In this document: positions 15,137 through 23,700 of the stretch, piece after piece
How positions within the stretch are numbered: position 1 is the first letter of the stretch
How the letters are laid out: the number at the start of each line of letters is the position of its first letter
Source of the DNA: an uncultured Porphyromonas sp.
Lineage (GTDB): Bacteria; Bacteroidota; Bacteroidia; Bacteroidales; Porphyromonadaceae
DNA: 24,517 bases
NCBI GenBank assembly: GCA_900539765.1
Contig: UQDF01000034.1
Location: 1 to 24,517 of the forward strand
Direction of reading: 5' to 3'
Made by a program: the position numbers and the translations under genes
The notes under the pieces: model-generated
What the model saw: the letters and a program-made list of their open reading frames with translations, nothing else
What the model was told of the DNA's origin: nothing
Database searches by the model: none

Positions 15137-16303
15137 ATGCGCATCCCTCTAGTCAACCTCCCAAAAGAACATAGCCCCTACCAAGCTGAGCTTGATAGGA
15201 GCATCGGGAGAGTTGTCGCTTCGGGCGGCTACATTGGCGGTGAGGAGGTGCGTGCCTTTGAGGAGGAGCTGGCGTACTACCTAGGGCTAGAGCCGTGGAG
15301 TGTCATCAGCTGTGGCAACGGGAGCGATGCGCTCCTGCTAGCTCTGGCTGCGCTAGAGTTGCCCCGTGGTGGTGAAGTAATCATCGCCACGCACAACTAT
15401 GTGGCGGCTGCCGAGGCGATCTGTCATCTAGGACTCCGACCTGTCTGGGCTGACGTGATGCCCTCGCTGAGTAGCGATGGGCGTGTCTCCTTTCAGATGA
15501 ATGGCTCGCTAGACTATCTCGAGTCTCTTCGCACCCCTCGTACGGTGGCACTCATAGCGGTCAATATGTACGGTATGCCCTGCCCCGCAGACGAGCTGAC
15601 GCACTTCTGCGAGCTTCACCAGATCCCGTGGATTGAGGACAATGCACAGGGGATGGGTGGCGTAGTCGAGAAAGTTTCGGGGTGCCTAAGGACTCCTATA
15701 CCGCTAGGCACACGTGCTACGATCGGCACGACGAGCTTCTTTCCGACCAAGCCACTAGGCTGTATGGGCGATGGGGGCGCTGCTTTCGTACCGCATGACC
15801 AGCAGCTGGCGGAGCGTTTGCGCCAACTGGCCAACCACGGTCAGCACACACGCTACCAGTACGAGCGGTGTGGCTACAACAGTCGTCTAGACGCGCTCCA
15901 AGCAGCCGTGCTACGAGTTAAGCTAGGTCACCTGGACGAGGCGAATCGACGACGTCGCTTGCTAGCCGATCGCTACGACGAATTGCTGGCCGACCTCCCG
16001 ATGGTGAGACGTCCGTGGCGTAGTGGGGACCAGCCCGAAGCGCTCTACCTCTACACAATCTGCGTACCCTCTGACAAGCGAGACGGACTACTCGACGAAT
16101 TGCGCACCGCGGGCATCGACGCACGGGTCTACTACCCGCAGATGCTTCACCAGATAGCGGCCTACAACGATGGCACGTCTGAGGCTTCCTGCCCCGTAGC
16201 GGAGGAACTCCAGAAGACGATGCTCTCGCTACCGATAGCCCCAACGACTACCTTCGAGCAGATTAGCGAGATCTGCGAGCGAATCAAACAGTTTCTACTA
16301 TAA
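15137..16303 (+). CDS. wbpE: WbpE-type PLP-dependent sugar aminotransferase (DegT/DnrJ/EryC1)
   Basis: This PLP enzyme adds an amino group to a nucleotide 3-keto-sugar. Its closest recognisable type is WbpE, which uses glutamate to convert UDP-GlcNAc(3-keto)A to UDP-GlcNAc(3NH2)A. The 388-residue protein has the PLP Schiff-base Lys205 in SFFPTKPLGCMGDGGA, the PLP-pyridine Asp168 in WIEDNAQ and the GNGSDAL phosphate-binding turn. HGQHTRYQYERCGYNSRLDALQAAVL is strikingly WbpE-like. In P. gingivalis the equivalent enzyme is known as PorR. It is 12 bases after metG and 17 before the dehydrogenase gene. The substrate is inferred from similarity and from the partner gene; other DegT enzymes acting on 4-keto sugars remain possible. 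Confidence 0.87.
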   Translation: MRIPLVNLPKEHSPYQAELDRSIGRVVASGGYIGGEEVRAFEEELAYYLGLEPWSVISCGNGSDALLLALAALELPRGGEVIIATHNYVAAAEAICHLGLRPVWADVMPSLSSDGRVSFQMNGSLDYLESLRTPRTVALIAVNMYGMPCPADELTHFCELHQIPWIEDNAQGMGGVVEKVSGCLRTPIPLGTRATIGTTSFFPTKPLGCMGDGGAAFVPHDQQLAERLRQLANHGQHTRYQYERCGYNSRLDALQAAVLRVKLGHLDEANRRRRLLADRYDELLADLPMVRRPWRSGDQPEALYLYTICVPSDKRDGLLDELRTAGIDARVYYPQMLHQIAAYNDGTSEASCPVAEELQKTMLSLPIAPTTTFEQISEICERIKQFLL

Positions 16304-16320
16304 AAGCCTTTACCTCCACT

Positions 16321-17397
16321 ATGACAGCGAACCACAGCGCCCTAACAACCTCCTCTCCTACGCCACTCCACAGCCCGCTCCGCTGGGTAGTCGTGGGGTG
16401 CGGACACATCGGTCGCCGACATATGGAGCATATCTCAAAGCATCCGCAGACGCAGTTGGTCGGAATGGTCGACGTGCTCCCCGCTGCGGAGTGTGGCGCT
16501 GCACAGTTTGCTGGGGTTTCCTTTTACTCAAGCGTGAAGGAGCTGCTGGAGCGTGGGGGAGACACCTTTGATGTGGCATCAATCTGCGTTCCCAACGGAC
16601 TGCACTATCCTATTGCGCTAGAGCTAATCAAAGCGGGTAAGTCGCTCCTCATCGAGAAGCCCGCCGTACTACACCCCGACGAGGGCGAGGAGCTGATCGC
16701 CCTAGCGAAGGCTCACGGCTGTCACCTATATAGTGTCTTGCAAAACCGCTTTACGCCTGTCTCAGCTTGGCTCCACCAGGTGATCGAGGAGAAGCGCCTC
16801 GGCAAGCTTTACCAGATCGAGCTGCAGTGTCTCTGGAATCGTGACGAACGCTACTACCTGCCTCGTCGCTGGCACGGCGACCTCAAGCTCGATGGCGGGA
16901 CGCTCTTCACGCAGTACTCACACTTCCTCGATCTACTGATCTGGTGCTTCGGCATGCCAGAGGTGCAGGGCGGGAGCTTCTACAATTACAATCACCAGAC
17001 GATGGTAGACTTTGAGGACTCGGGCTTGGTGCAGCTCACCTTCCCGCAAGACACGACGGGACTGCTGACCTACTCGACAGCGGTCTACGGGACCAACTGC
17101 GGGGTGCGCCTCACGGTGCTTGGCGAGCGTGGGTGCATCGTCCTCGATGGTCCCTTTATGAACAAGCTAACGCACTGCGTCATCGACGGCTACGACCGCC
17201 CCGACCTAGGCGAGAGCGAGCCTGGCAATGCCTACGGAGCCTACAGTGGCTCTGCGCAAAACCATCACTTCGTCATCGACCACACGGCGCGCGCTCTGCT
17301 GGGAGACCCGACCGCTCAGGCGGTGGAGATAGAGGATGCCCTGCGTGTCGTGCGCCTCATTCGCAACATCTACCAGCACAACCCTTACCTCTCCTAA
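16321..17397 (+). CDS. Gfo/Idh/MocA oxidoreductase, WbpB/WlbA-like
   Basis: This is an NAD(P)-dependent sugar dehydrogenase, 358 residues. The Rossmann motif VVVGCGHIGRRHMEH has glycines at 26, 28 and 31, after a 20-residue N-terminal extension of low complexity. The EKP motif (Glu112-Lys113-Pro114) and the catalytic region DGGTLFTQYSHFLDLL are in place. VASICVPNGLHYP and the WNRDERYYLPRRWHGD segment resemble WbpB/WlbA, which oxidise C3 of UDP-GlcNAcA and work in a coupled cycle with the WbpE aminotransferase. The WbpE-type gene ends 17 bases upstream, which supports that pairing. Sequence signals separating WbpB from other family members are soft, so no symbol is given. Confidence 0.82.
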   Translation: MTANHSALTTSSPTPLHSPLRWVVVGCGHIGRRHMEHISKHPQTQLVGMVDVLPAAECGAAQFAGVSFYSSVKELLERGGDTFDVASICVPNGLHYPIALELIKAGKSLLIEKPAVLHPDEGEELIALAKAHGCHLYSVLQNRFTPVSAWLHQVIEEKRLGKLYQIELQCLWNRDERYYLPRRWHGDLKLDGGTLFTQYSHFLDLLIWCFGMPEVQGGSFYNYNHQTMVDFEDSGLVQLTFPQDTTGLLTYSTAVYGTNCGVRLTVLGERGCIVLDGPFMNKLTHCVIDGYDRPDLGESEPGNAYGAYSGSAQNHHFVIDHTARALLGDPTAQAVEIEDALRVVRLIRNIYQHNPYLS

Positions 17398-17413
17398 GAA
17401 AGCCCTTCACGTT

Positions 17414-19171
17414 ATGATCAAACTTCAGCATCGCACCTTACTCTATTGTCTCGCTACACTCATCCTGCTGGGGAGCTTCGCCAGTTGCAAGCAGGCAGAG
17501 CGGGAGACGCACACGCTTCGTATCCTACATACGACTGATGTACACGGCAACATACTAGGCTATGACTTCGTTCAGGACAGCTCGACTCCTAGCGGACTGG
17601 GACGTGTCTCTACTTATGTGACTCAGGTGAGAAGTGACTACCCGACGAGTACGCTGCTCTTCGACGGAGGCGATGTGCTACAAGGCAATGCGGCGGTCTA
17701 CTACTCCAACTTCGTCGACACCGTGCGTACGCACTTCATCTCTGACGCTATGACGCTGCTGGGCTATGATGCAGCCGTCGTGGGGAACCATGATCTAGAG
17801 GCTACGCCGAGCGTCTACCACCGCTGGCAACACGACATGGCAACACCTCTGCTGGCCGCCAACATCGTACACAGCGATGGTCCCCTCAAGGGCAAGCCTT
17901 ACTACTCGCCCTACAGCGTACACACGGTCGACGGGGTCAAGGTGGCTGTTCTCGGGCTGATCACTCCATCCGTGCCAGAGTGGATCCCCCAATCCTCTTA
18001 TGAGGGGATGACCTTTGCTAGTCCGATCGCTACTGCTCATGTGTGGATTCCTACGATCCAGGAGCATGTCCATCCCGACCTGCTCATAGTCCTGATGCAC
18101 TCGGGACTAGGCGACTCGGAGGGCGGTGAGAACTTTGCTATGCAGTTGGCAAACAGTGTCTCTGGTATCGATCTGATCCTCTACGGACACGATCATCAGG
18201 CTAATCAGACGACCGTGCAGAGCCCGTCAGGCTCTCCCGTCTTGCTAATCAATCCTGGGAGCCATGCGAGAAACGTGGCGGACGTGACGGTCTCCATCAC
18301 CAAGCAACGCAACAAAGTGATCGACAAACAGATCCAGGGAGAGATCGTCTCAATGGCTTCCGTGCCAGTAGACTCCGCTTTCGTCAGTTACTTCTCGGGC
18401 TTTGCCGACACGGTGCGTAGCTTTATCGCTGAGCCTATCACACGACTCACAGAGCCACTAGTAGGTGTGGACGCACTCTTCGGACCCTCCGCTTATATCT
18501 CTCTGCTTCACCAGCTACAGCTAGACTTGAGCGAGGCAGACATCTCCTTCTCCGCACCGCATCGTCTCTCCCTGTCACAGCCTGCTGACACGCTACGGGT
18601 ACGAGACTTCTTCGACATCTATCCCTACGAGAACCACCTCTACAAGATACGCCTATCAGGGCAAGAGATCAAGGATTACTTAGAGTACTCTTACGGCCTA
18701 TGGTGCGGTCCCGAAGCCAGCACGGGCGAGCATCTGCTCTATCTGAAGGATCAAGCTGACGAGCAACGCTTCCCAACGGTCAAGCCGACCTTCAACTTCA
18801 GCGCAGCTGCTGGCATCGACTACACGGTGGATCTGCGCAAAGCTCAAGGCGAGCGGATCTCCATCGAGCGCCTATCTGACGGACGACCCTTCTCGGCCGA
18901 CAGCGTCTACACGGTGGCGGTCAACTCTTACCGAGCTATCGGTGGCGGTGGGCATCTGACGCAAGGAGCGGGACTTTCGCCTGAAGAGTTGCGCCAGCGC
19001 ATCGTTTGGGTTTCGCCTTATGACCTGCGCTATCACCTCATCGAGTGGGCAAAGGCGCACCAGCCGCTCACACCGCCTCGCTACAACAACTGGGCCTTCA
19101 TCCCTAAAGAGCAAGCTGCACCCGCGATCGCCCGCGATCGTCGCATCATCGAGGAGAGCCTTAATAAGTAA
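17414..19171 (+). CDS. 5'-nucleotidase/2',3'-cyclic phosphodiesterase family lipoprotein
   Basis: This metallophosphoesterase is expected to dephosphorylate nucleotides outside the cytoplasm. The 585-residue protein is a lipoprotein: the signal ends LGSFASC with Cys25 as the lipidated residue. The metal-binding motifs are intact: TTDVHG (Asp42, His44), FDGGD (Asp87), VGNHD (Asn125-His126), LMHSGLGD, YGHDHQ and NPGSH. The C-terminal substrate domain contains the FFDIYPYENHLYKIRLSGQEIKDYLE and VNSYRAIGGGGHL segments. GIDYTVDLRKAQGERI slightly favours the CpdB-like branch. I chose the ATG at 17414 because it begins the lipoprotein signal. A tandem 10-bp duplication near the 3' end (19121-19140) codes for part of the tail. 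The gene is in an operon with the sugar genes (gap 16 bases), but a functional link is unclear. Confidence 0.9.
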   Translation: MIKLQHRTLLYCLATLILLGSFASCKQAERETHTLRILHTTDVHGNILGYDFVQDSSTPSGLGRVSTYVTQVRSDYPTSTLLFDGGDVLQGNAAVYYSNFVDTVRTHFISDAMTLLGYDAAVVGNHDLEATPSVYHRWQHDMATPLLAANIVHSDGPLKGKPYYSPYSVHTVDGVKVAVLGLITPSVPEWIPQSSYEGMTFASPIATAHVWIPTIQEHVHPDLLIVLMHSGLGDSEGGENFAMQLANSVSGIDLILYGHDHQANQTTVQSPSGSPVLLINPGSHARNVADVTVSITKQRNKVIDKQIQGEIVSMASVPVDSAFVSYFSGFADTVRSFIAEPITRLTEPLVGVDALFGPSAYISLLHQLQLDLSEADISFSAPHRLSLSQPADTLRVRDFFDIYPYENHLYKIRLSGQEIKDYLEYSYGLWCGPEASTGEHLLYLKDQADEQRFPTVKPTFNFSAAAGIDYTVDLRKAQGERISIERLSDGRPFSADSVYTVAVNSYRAIGGGGHLTQGAGLSPEELRQRIVWVSPYDLRYHLIEWAKAHQPLTPPRYNNWAFIPKEQAAPAIARDRRIIEESLNK

Positions 19172-19214
19172 AGAGGGCTCAGTCCAATGCCACAGCCTGC
19201 CCCTCAACTAGACT

Positions 19215-20006
19215 ATGACTTGGGTTGACCTCCTGCTCCTACTGATCTTAGCTGGTGGTATCACCACCTTCGGCCGTAAGCGACTGCGCAAGCACAACCC
19301 CGTCTACAAAGGCGTAGAGCGTGACTTCGCCTCGCATTGTGCGCTCAGCATCGAGGAGTCACCGCTCCTGCAGCTCAGCACAGCGCCCGAAGGAGCCACG
19401 CCCCGTTACCTAGTGGTAGACACCGAGACCGTACGCTACCTGCACGACACGCTCGACGAGACACAGCTCTCCGCCATCGACACACCGCTCCTAGCGAGTC
19501 TCTCGTGGCTCCTCCTAGACGAAGAGCTACGTGTCGTACGGAGCGAAGACCATCTACTGCTCAGTGGCGTGCCGATCACGAGCGAAGCAACCGACTACCA
19601 CCAGCTAACGACCGAGTTTGTCGCGGGGCATGGCGAGCCACCCCAAGCCGTATTAGAGCTATTCCTCAGAGATCTAGAGACTACGCAGATGATCGTGGGG
19701 CACAGCCTCGCCTTTCACTTAGCTGTCCTAGCACACGACCTGCAGCTCTACCAATTGCCCAGTGAGAGCCTGCGGTCCAAGCGACGCTTCTGCACTATGC
19801 GCCAAGGCATCAACTACCTCATCTCGCACTACCAAGCCGATCCTCTACAGACACGCATCAGCCTAGAGACGCTCTACAGCAGGCTCCTGTGGGGTCGTGA
19901 GGACCTAGAGATCATCTACCAGCTTAAGTCTCGACACGATGTCGTCCTCGCCACGCACTGCTTCATCAAGCTCTACAAAGATCCGACCAGTGTAGCCGAC
20001 TCGTGA
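19215..20006 (+). CDS. Membrane-anchored DnaQ-fold protein with a degenerate exonuclease site
   Basis: This 263-residue protein has an N-terminal membrane helix (residues 2-20) followed by basic residues, then a 3'-5' exonuclease-like (DnaQ/DEDD) domain from about 64. The Exo I motif VVDTET keeps Asp69 and Glu71. In the Exo II region, GHSLAFHLAVL has His168 where relatives have Asp (HN..FD...L). In the Exo III region, LKSRHDVVLATHCF has no clean HxxxxD: depending on alignment either the His or the Asp is missing. RFCTMRQGINYL matches the conserved FCTM segment of Bacteroidota family members, so the alignment is probably right. It may be a non-catalytic or altered enzyme fixed to the inner membrane. 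It is the last gene of the metG operon (gap 43) and overlaps the opposing gene by 34 bases. Confidence 0.75.
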   Translation: MTWVDLLLLLILAGGITTFGRKRLRKHNPVYKGVERDFASHCALSIEESPLLQLSTAPEGATPRYLVVDTETVRYLHDTLDETQLSAIDTPLLASLSWLLLDEELRVVRSEDHLLLSGVPITSEATDYHQLTTEFVAGHGEPPQAVLELFLRDLETTQMIVGHSLAFHLAVLAHDLQLYQLPSESLRSKRRFCTMRQGINYLISHYQADPLQTRISLETLYSRLLWGREDLEIIYQLKSRHDVVLATHCFIKLYKDPTSVADS

Positions 20007-20770
20007 CCATGCAGCAGGTGAACGAGCGTCATCACAACGCCCATCACCACGAAAAGAAGCGAGATCCCCACATTGAGCCACTTGCGCCACCGCTGCATAC
20101 CGCCAGCGAAGCGCTCTAAGCGACTCAAGCCCATACGTATCAGCCCATAGACAGGATAAGCGACACTAGCCGTCAGGAGCGCAAAGAGTCCCAGATAGAG
20201 CAACCCCACAGCGCCCCCCGCCTGAGCCGTCATAGGCACCAGCATACCGAAGTAGATCAGTCCCGTAGCAGGACAGAAAAAGAGAGCCGAGCTAAAGCCT
20301 AGCCAGAGGGCTCGCCAGCTCCACGCACCCTGTCGCTCTAGCGGTTGCCTCTGCGCCAGATCATGCTCCTCCCCTTGATGCGTCGGCTCCTCGTCCTGGT
20401 GGTTATGATGGTCGTGATGGTCATGACGACCGAACAGCCATAGCAACACTCCCAATAGAATAATCAGCGGTCCCAGCCAATGCTCCAAGCCATACAGGAT
20501 CTGCTCCTGTATCTGGAGCGTCTGAATGCTCGTACGCAAGAGCCAAGCCGAGAGCAGTCCGAGCGAGAAGTAGAGTAGCGCACGTCCCAGTGCATAGAGC
20601 GAAGCGATCCACCACCCTTGCCGTCTACTCGTCTGCCGCCCCGTCAAGAAGAGCAGCGAGGAGACCACCGTTGCCAGTGGACAAGGATTGATTGCCACGA
20701 GGAGGGCCATCACCACCACCGCCACAAAAGGCGTCGAGCCAGTGACCAGCGCTAAGAGATCAGCCTGCAT
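19973..20770 (-). CDS. CcdA/DsbD-superfamily membrane protein (ArsG-like transporter) with His-rich loop
   Basis: This polytopic inner-membrane protein has 265 residues and about six helices. NPCP (28-31) in helix 1 and FCPATG (165-170) in helix 4 place single cysteines (Cys30, Cys166) in the two equivalent helices, the arrangement used by CcdA/DsbD for passing electrons across the membrane. Bacteroidota proteins of this shape are also labelled as ArsG-type permeases. Between the halves, residues 115-137 form a His/Asp/Glu-rich loop (HDHHDHHNHQ) that could bind metal. It lies 29 bases after porU on the same strand and is probably cotranscribed. Its 3' end overlaps the opposing nuclease-like gene. 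Whether it moves electrons, metal or another solute cannot be decided from sequence. Confidence 0.75.
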   Translation of the reverse strand: MQADLLALVTGSTPFVAVVVMALLVAINPCPLATVVSSLLFLTGRQTSRRQGWWIASLYALGRALLYFSLGLLSAWLLRTSIQTLQIQEQILYGLEHWLGPLIILLGVLLWLFGRHDHHDHHNHQDEEPTHQGEEHDLAQRQPLERQGAWSWRALWLGFSSALFFCPATGLIYFGMLVPMTAQAGGAVGLLYLGLFALLTASVAYPVYGLIRMGLSRLERFAGGMQRWRKWLNVGISLLFVVMGVVMTLVHLLHGHESATLVGSL

Positions 20771-20799
20771 AACGAAACAGATTGCTAGGTCAGAGTATC

Positions 20800-23700
20800 T
20801 TAGCGCACCACGATCTTGCCCGAAGTGTAGGCTGGCACCGAGTCACCCTGCGTCATCCGCAAGCGGTAGATGTAAAGCCCCGGCAGCAAGGCGCCACCCG
20901 ACTGTAGCTTAGGCTCCCACCGTATCAGCGCCGGCGTGTCGTAACCAGAGCGCGCCACCATCTGTGGCGAGAGCGCAACGAGTGCACCACGATAGTCGTA
21001 TAGTTCGATAGTCACATCGACCTCCACGCCTGGCGCATTGTTGTACACCTCCACGATCAGTGGATCATCAGCCGTCAAGACCCCTGGACGAGCACGACTC
21101 TCAACCACCGTCGGCGCTTGACCAGCACGCACACGAAAGGCAAAGCTCTGCTCCGTCACATTGTTGCACACGTCCCACACCGTAAAGGTCGCTGTATGAT
21201 CGCCATCGGGCAGCTCAGGTAGCAGGTAAAGCACCCGTCCCACACCAGCCTCCATCTCAGAGGCGGTGTAGCTGCTGTTGAGGTTAAAGGTCAAGTCCTC
21301 ACGACCATCCACAACCAGCGTCATGTTGTGCCCTACGCCCGTTCCCGAAAGGTTGATCCCTGAGGCATCAGCCAGCGTAGCAACGAAGAGTGGCGTCGAG
21401 CCGATTGGGTTCTCCACCGAGAAGTTTGGATGACCTAGGTAGAGCTCTCGTATCTCTGGCGGTATCGTATCGACCACGCTGTGCTGCCCCACTCCTGGCT
21501 TGACACAGATCGCATGGCTCACGCCCATCGCTTCGTATGGCTCGCTACCCTTCGCATCACTGTAAGCATAGAGATTGATCTTGCCATTGCCCCCGCTATA
21601 AGGGAGGTCTTTAGGCACCACAAAGGAAAAGTCATAGAGTCCCTCTTTTACCTCAGCGATACCCGCATAAAGCATCCCTGGGTAGTCTTCAAAAGAGGTA
21701 ATCTTCTCAGGATCCTTGCCGGGAGCATTGTCAATGTGCGTCTTGACTTCAGCCTTAGCGTCAAAAACCGTCACAAAGAGCCGACCCGTGAAGTCACCCT
21801 GCACGACCCCCTGACTGTTCGCCACATAGCCCCGCACCTGGACACTATCCATTGCGTGGAGCGCCACCGCCTCCCCCTCCGAGAGGTTGTCAAGCGAGAC
21901 ACCCGCTAGCTCCGTGATAACCGTCTCGTAGGCTGGCATACGAAGGCGCAGAGCTGGGTCACCAAGCAGGAAGAAGTTCAACTTATTCGTCGTATCGGAT
22001 CTTATCAACTCGTTCTTCGCATCACGCATCACGATCCCCATAGGACGGAGGAAACCATCCTCTTGAGGTGTGAAGAGACTCTTGTGTAGCGCTCTATTCA
22101 TATGCTCATTCGCTATATTCATCACTACACGCGTAGTCGTGTAGAGAGCGATCGCCCCACTGGTCGGATTGAGCATAGCCGACTCCCCAGCCGAGGTCTG
22201 CGGGTGGTCGTAGTTGGTAAAGTCACAAGTCGCCGTGATCCACACCGGCAGGTGGGGATAGTCAAAGCGCACAATATCCGCCTGCGTCAAGATCTGCTCA
22301 TCGCTCCACGCTGCGGGCCCCCCGTGTCCCGTATAGTCTAGGAGGAGTAGTCCCTTCTGCAGCTCGTCCATTAGTTTGCGGCGCGCCTCTGGGACCGAAG
22401 TACGCCCGCCCACATTCTTGTGCGCATAAGCATCCATATAGACTTTAGAGACCATCAGCTCAGGCTGTAGTCGCTCCATAAGTTGAGCGATACGATCAGC
22501 CTCCTCGAGATGCGAGTATCCATCCATATTGTCCGCTACATAGCAAGCACGCGTACGCCACACGCCTGGCACCTGCTCGCTATCGTAGCGGATTATTTTA
22601 TCCACTACCGCCTCAGCCTCCGCTAGAGTCCGTATAGGCAGACGACCGATACCCACCGAGAGCGTCTGCGCTCCGATACCGACACCACGTTGACCCTCCG
22701 AGAGGATGCCAAAGTAGTCATCCGTCGAGTAGCTGTAGATATTGGTCGAGTTCTCCCCTTGATACGTCAGCAAGAACTCCGTCAGCTGAAAGTCCCGTGC
22801 TCTCCAGTCTTGCGACACCTTACGATTGTCGTAGGCGCCATCGCCCATGAGGAGCAGCAACGGGTGATAGCTACCCGCACCATGCTCCGCTTCGTAGCGC
22901 TGCTTATAGTTCCACAGCATCAAGCGATAAGCCGTTGCATCGGGTGTACCGCCATTGTATTCATCAAAAAGCTCTTGCTGCGTCACCACCTGCACCCGCA
23001 GCCTCGAGTGCTCTCTGTGGTAAGTTGCCAAGCGCTCCGCAGCGGGGCGCAAAGCCTCCGTCGTAATCATCAGATAGTCCGGCACCGTGTCTAAACGAAC
23101 ACCTCCATGAGAAAGTGCCACCACCTGCTCCACAGGGTAAGCATCCGTAAGGGCAAAGAGCGTGTACTCCACAGGACATCCCGCCCCGTCTGTCACCGCT
23201 CCCGTAAAGGTCAAGGCACCACCCTGCTCCGCCACGGGCAAGCTCGTCACCTGCCCCTCGGCCGTACGTCCCCACAGTTGCAACGCACCAGCAGAGCCTG
23301 TCACCCCGATACGATGCTCTGCGATAGCGCCTGATTTGGTGGAGAAGTTGCGAAAGGCCAACTGCCCCTTGCCCCCATACTGCAAAGCGACTGGTGCCAC
23401 CAGTGTCACATAGTCTAGATAAGTAGGTCGTCCCGCTGGCGACACTTGCAGCTGTACCTCCACGCTCTGAGCCTCAGAGGTCAAGTGGGTAGCAAAGCGC
23501 TTAGCGTGATAGATTCCCGCCAGATAGGTGCTCGTGGAGCCATCCTCACTCCGCTTGATAATATCTCGGTACGTCTCACCTCCTAGTTGCGCTGTCAGCT
23601 CCAGCGTCTCTTTTTTAGCTGGCAACCCCACATAAGCCACACCTAGTTGTCCCTCAGCTACTGGCACCAATGGCGTCGGTAACGAGAGCGACACCGAAAG

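Noticed and set aside
19973..20770. Calling the His-rich membrane protein a nickel/cobalt exporter of the RcnA type
   Set aside because: The paired NPCP and FCPATG cysteine motifs fit the CcdA/DsbD/ArsG layout better; a His-rich loop alone does not define the substrate.
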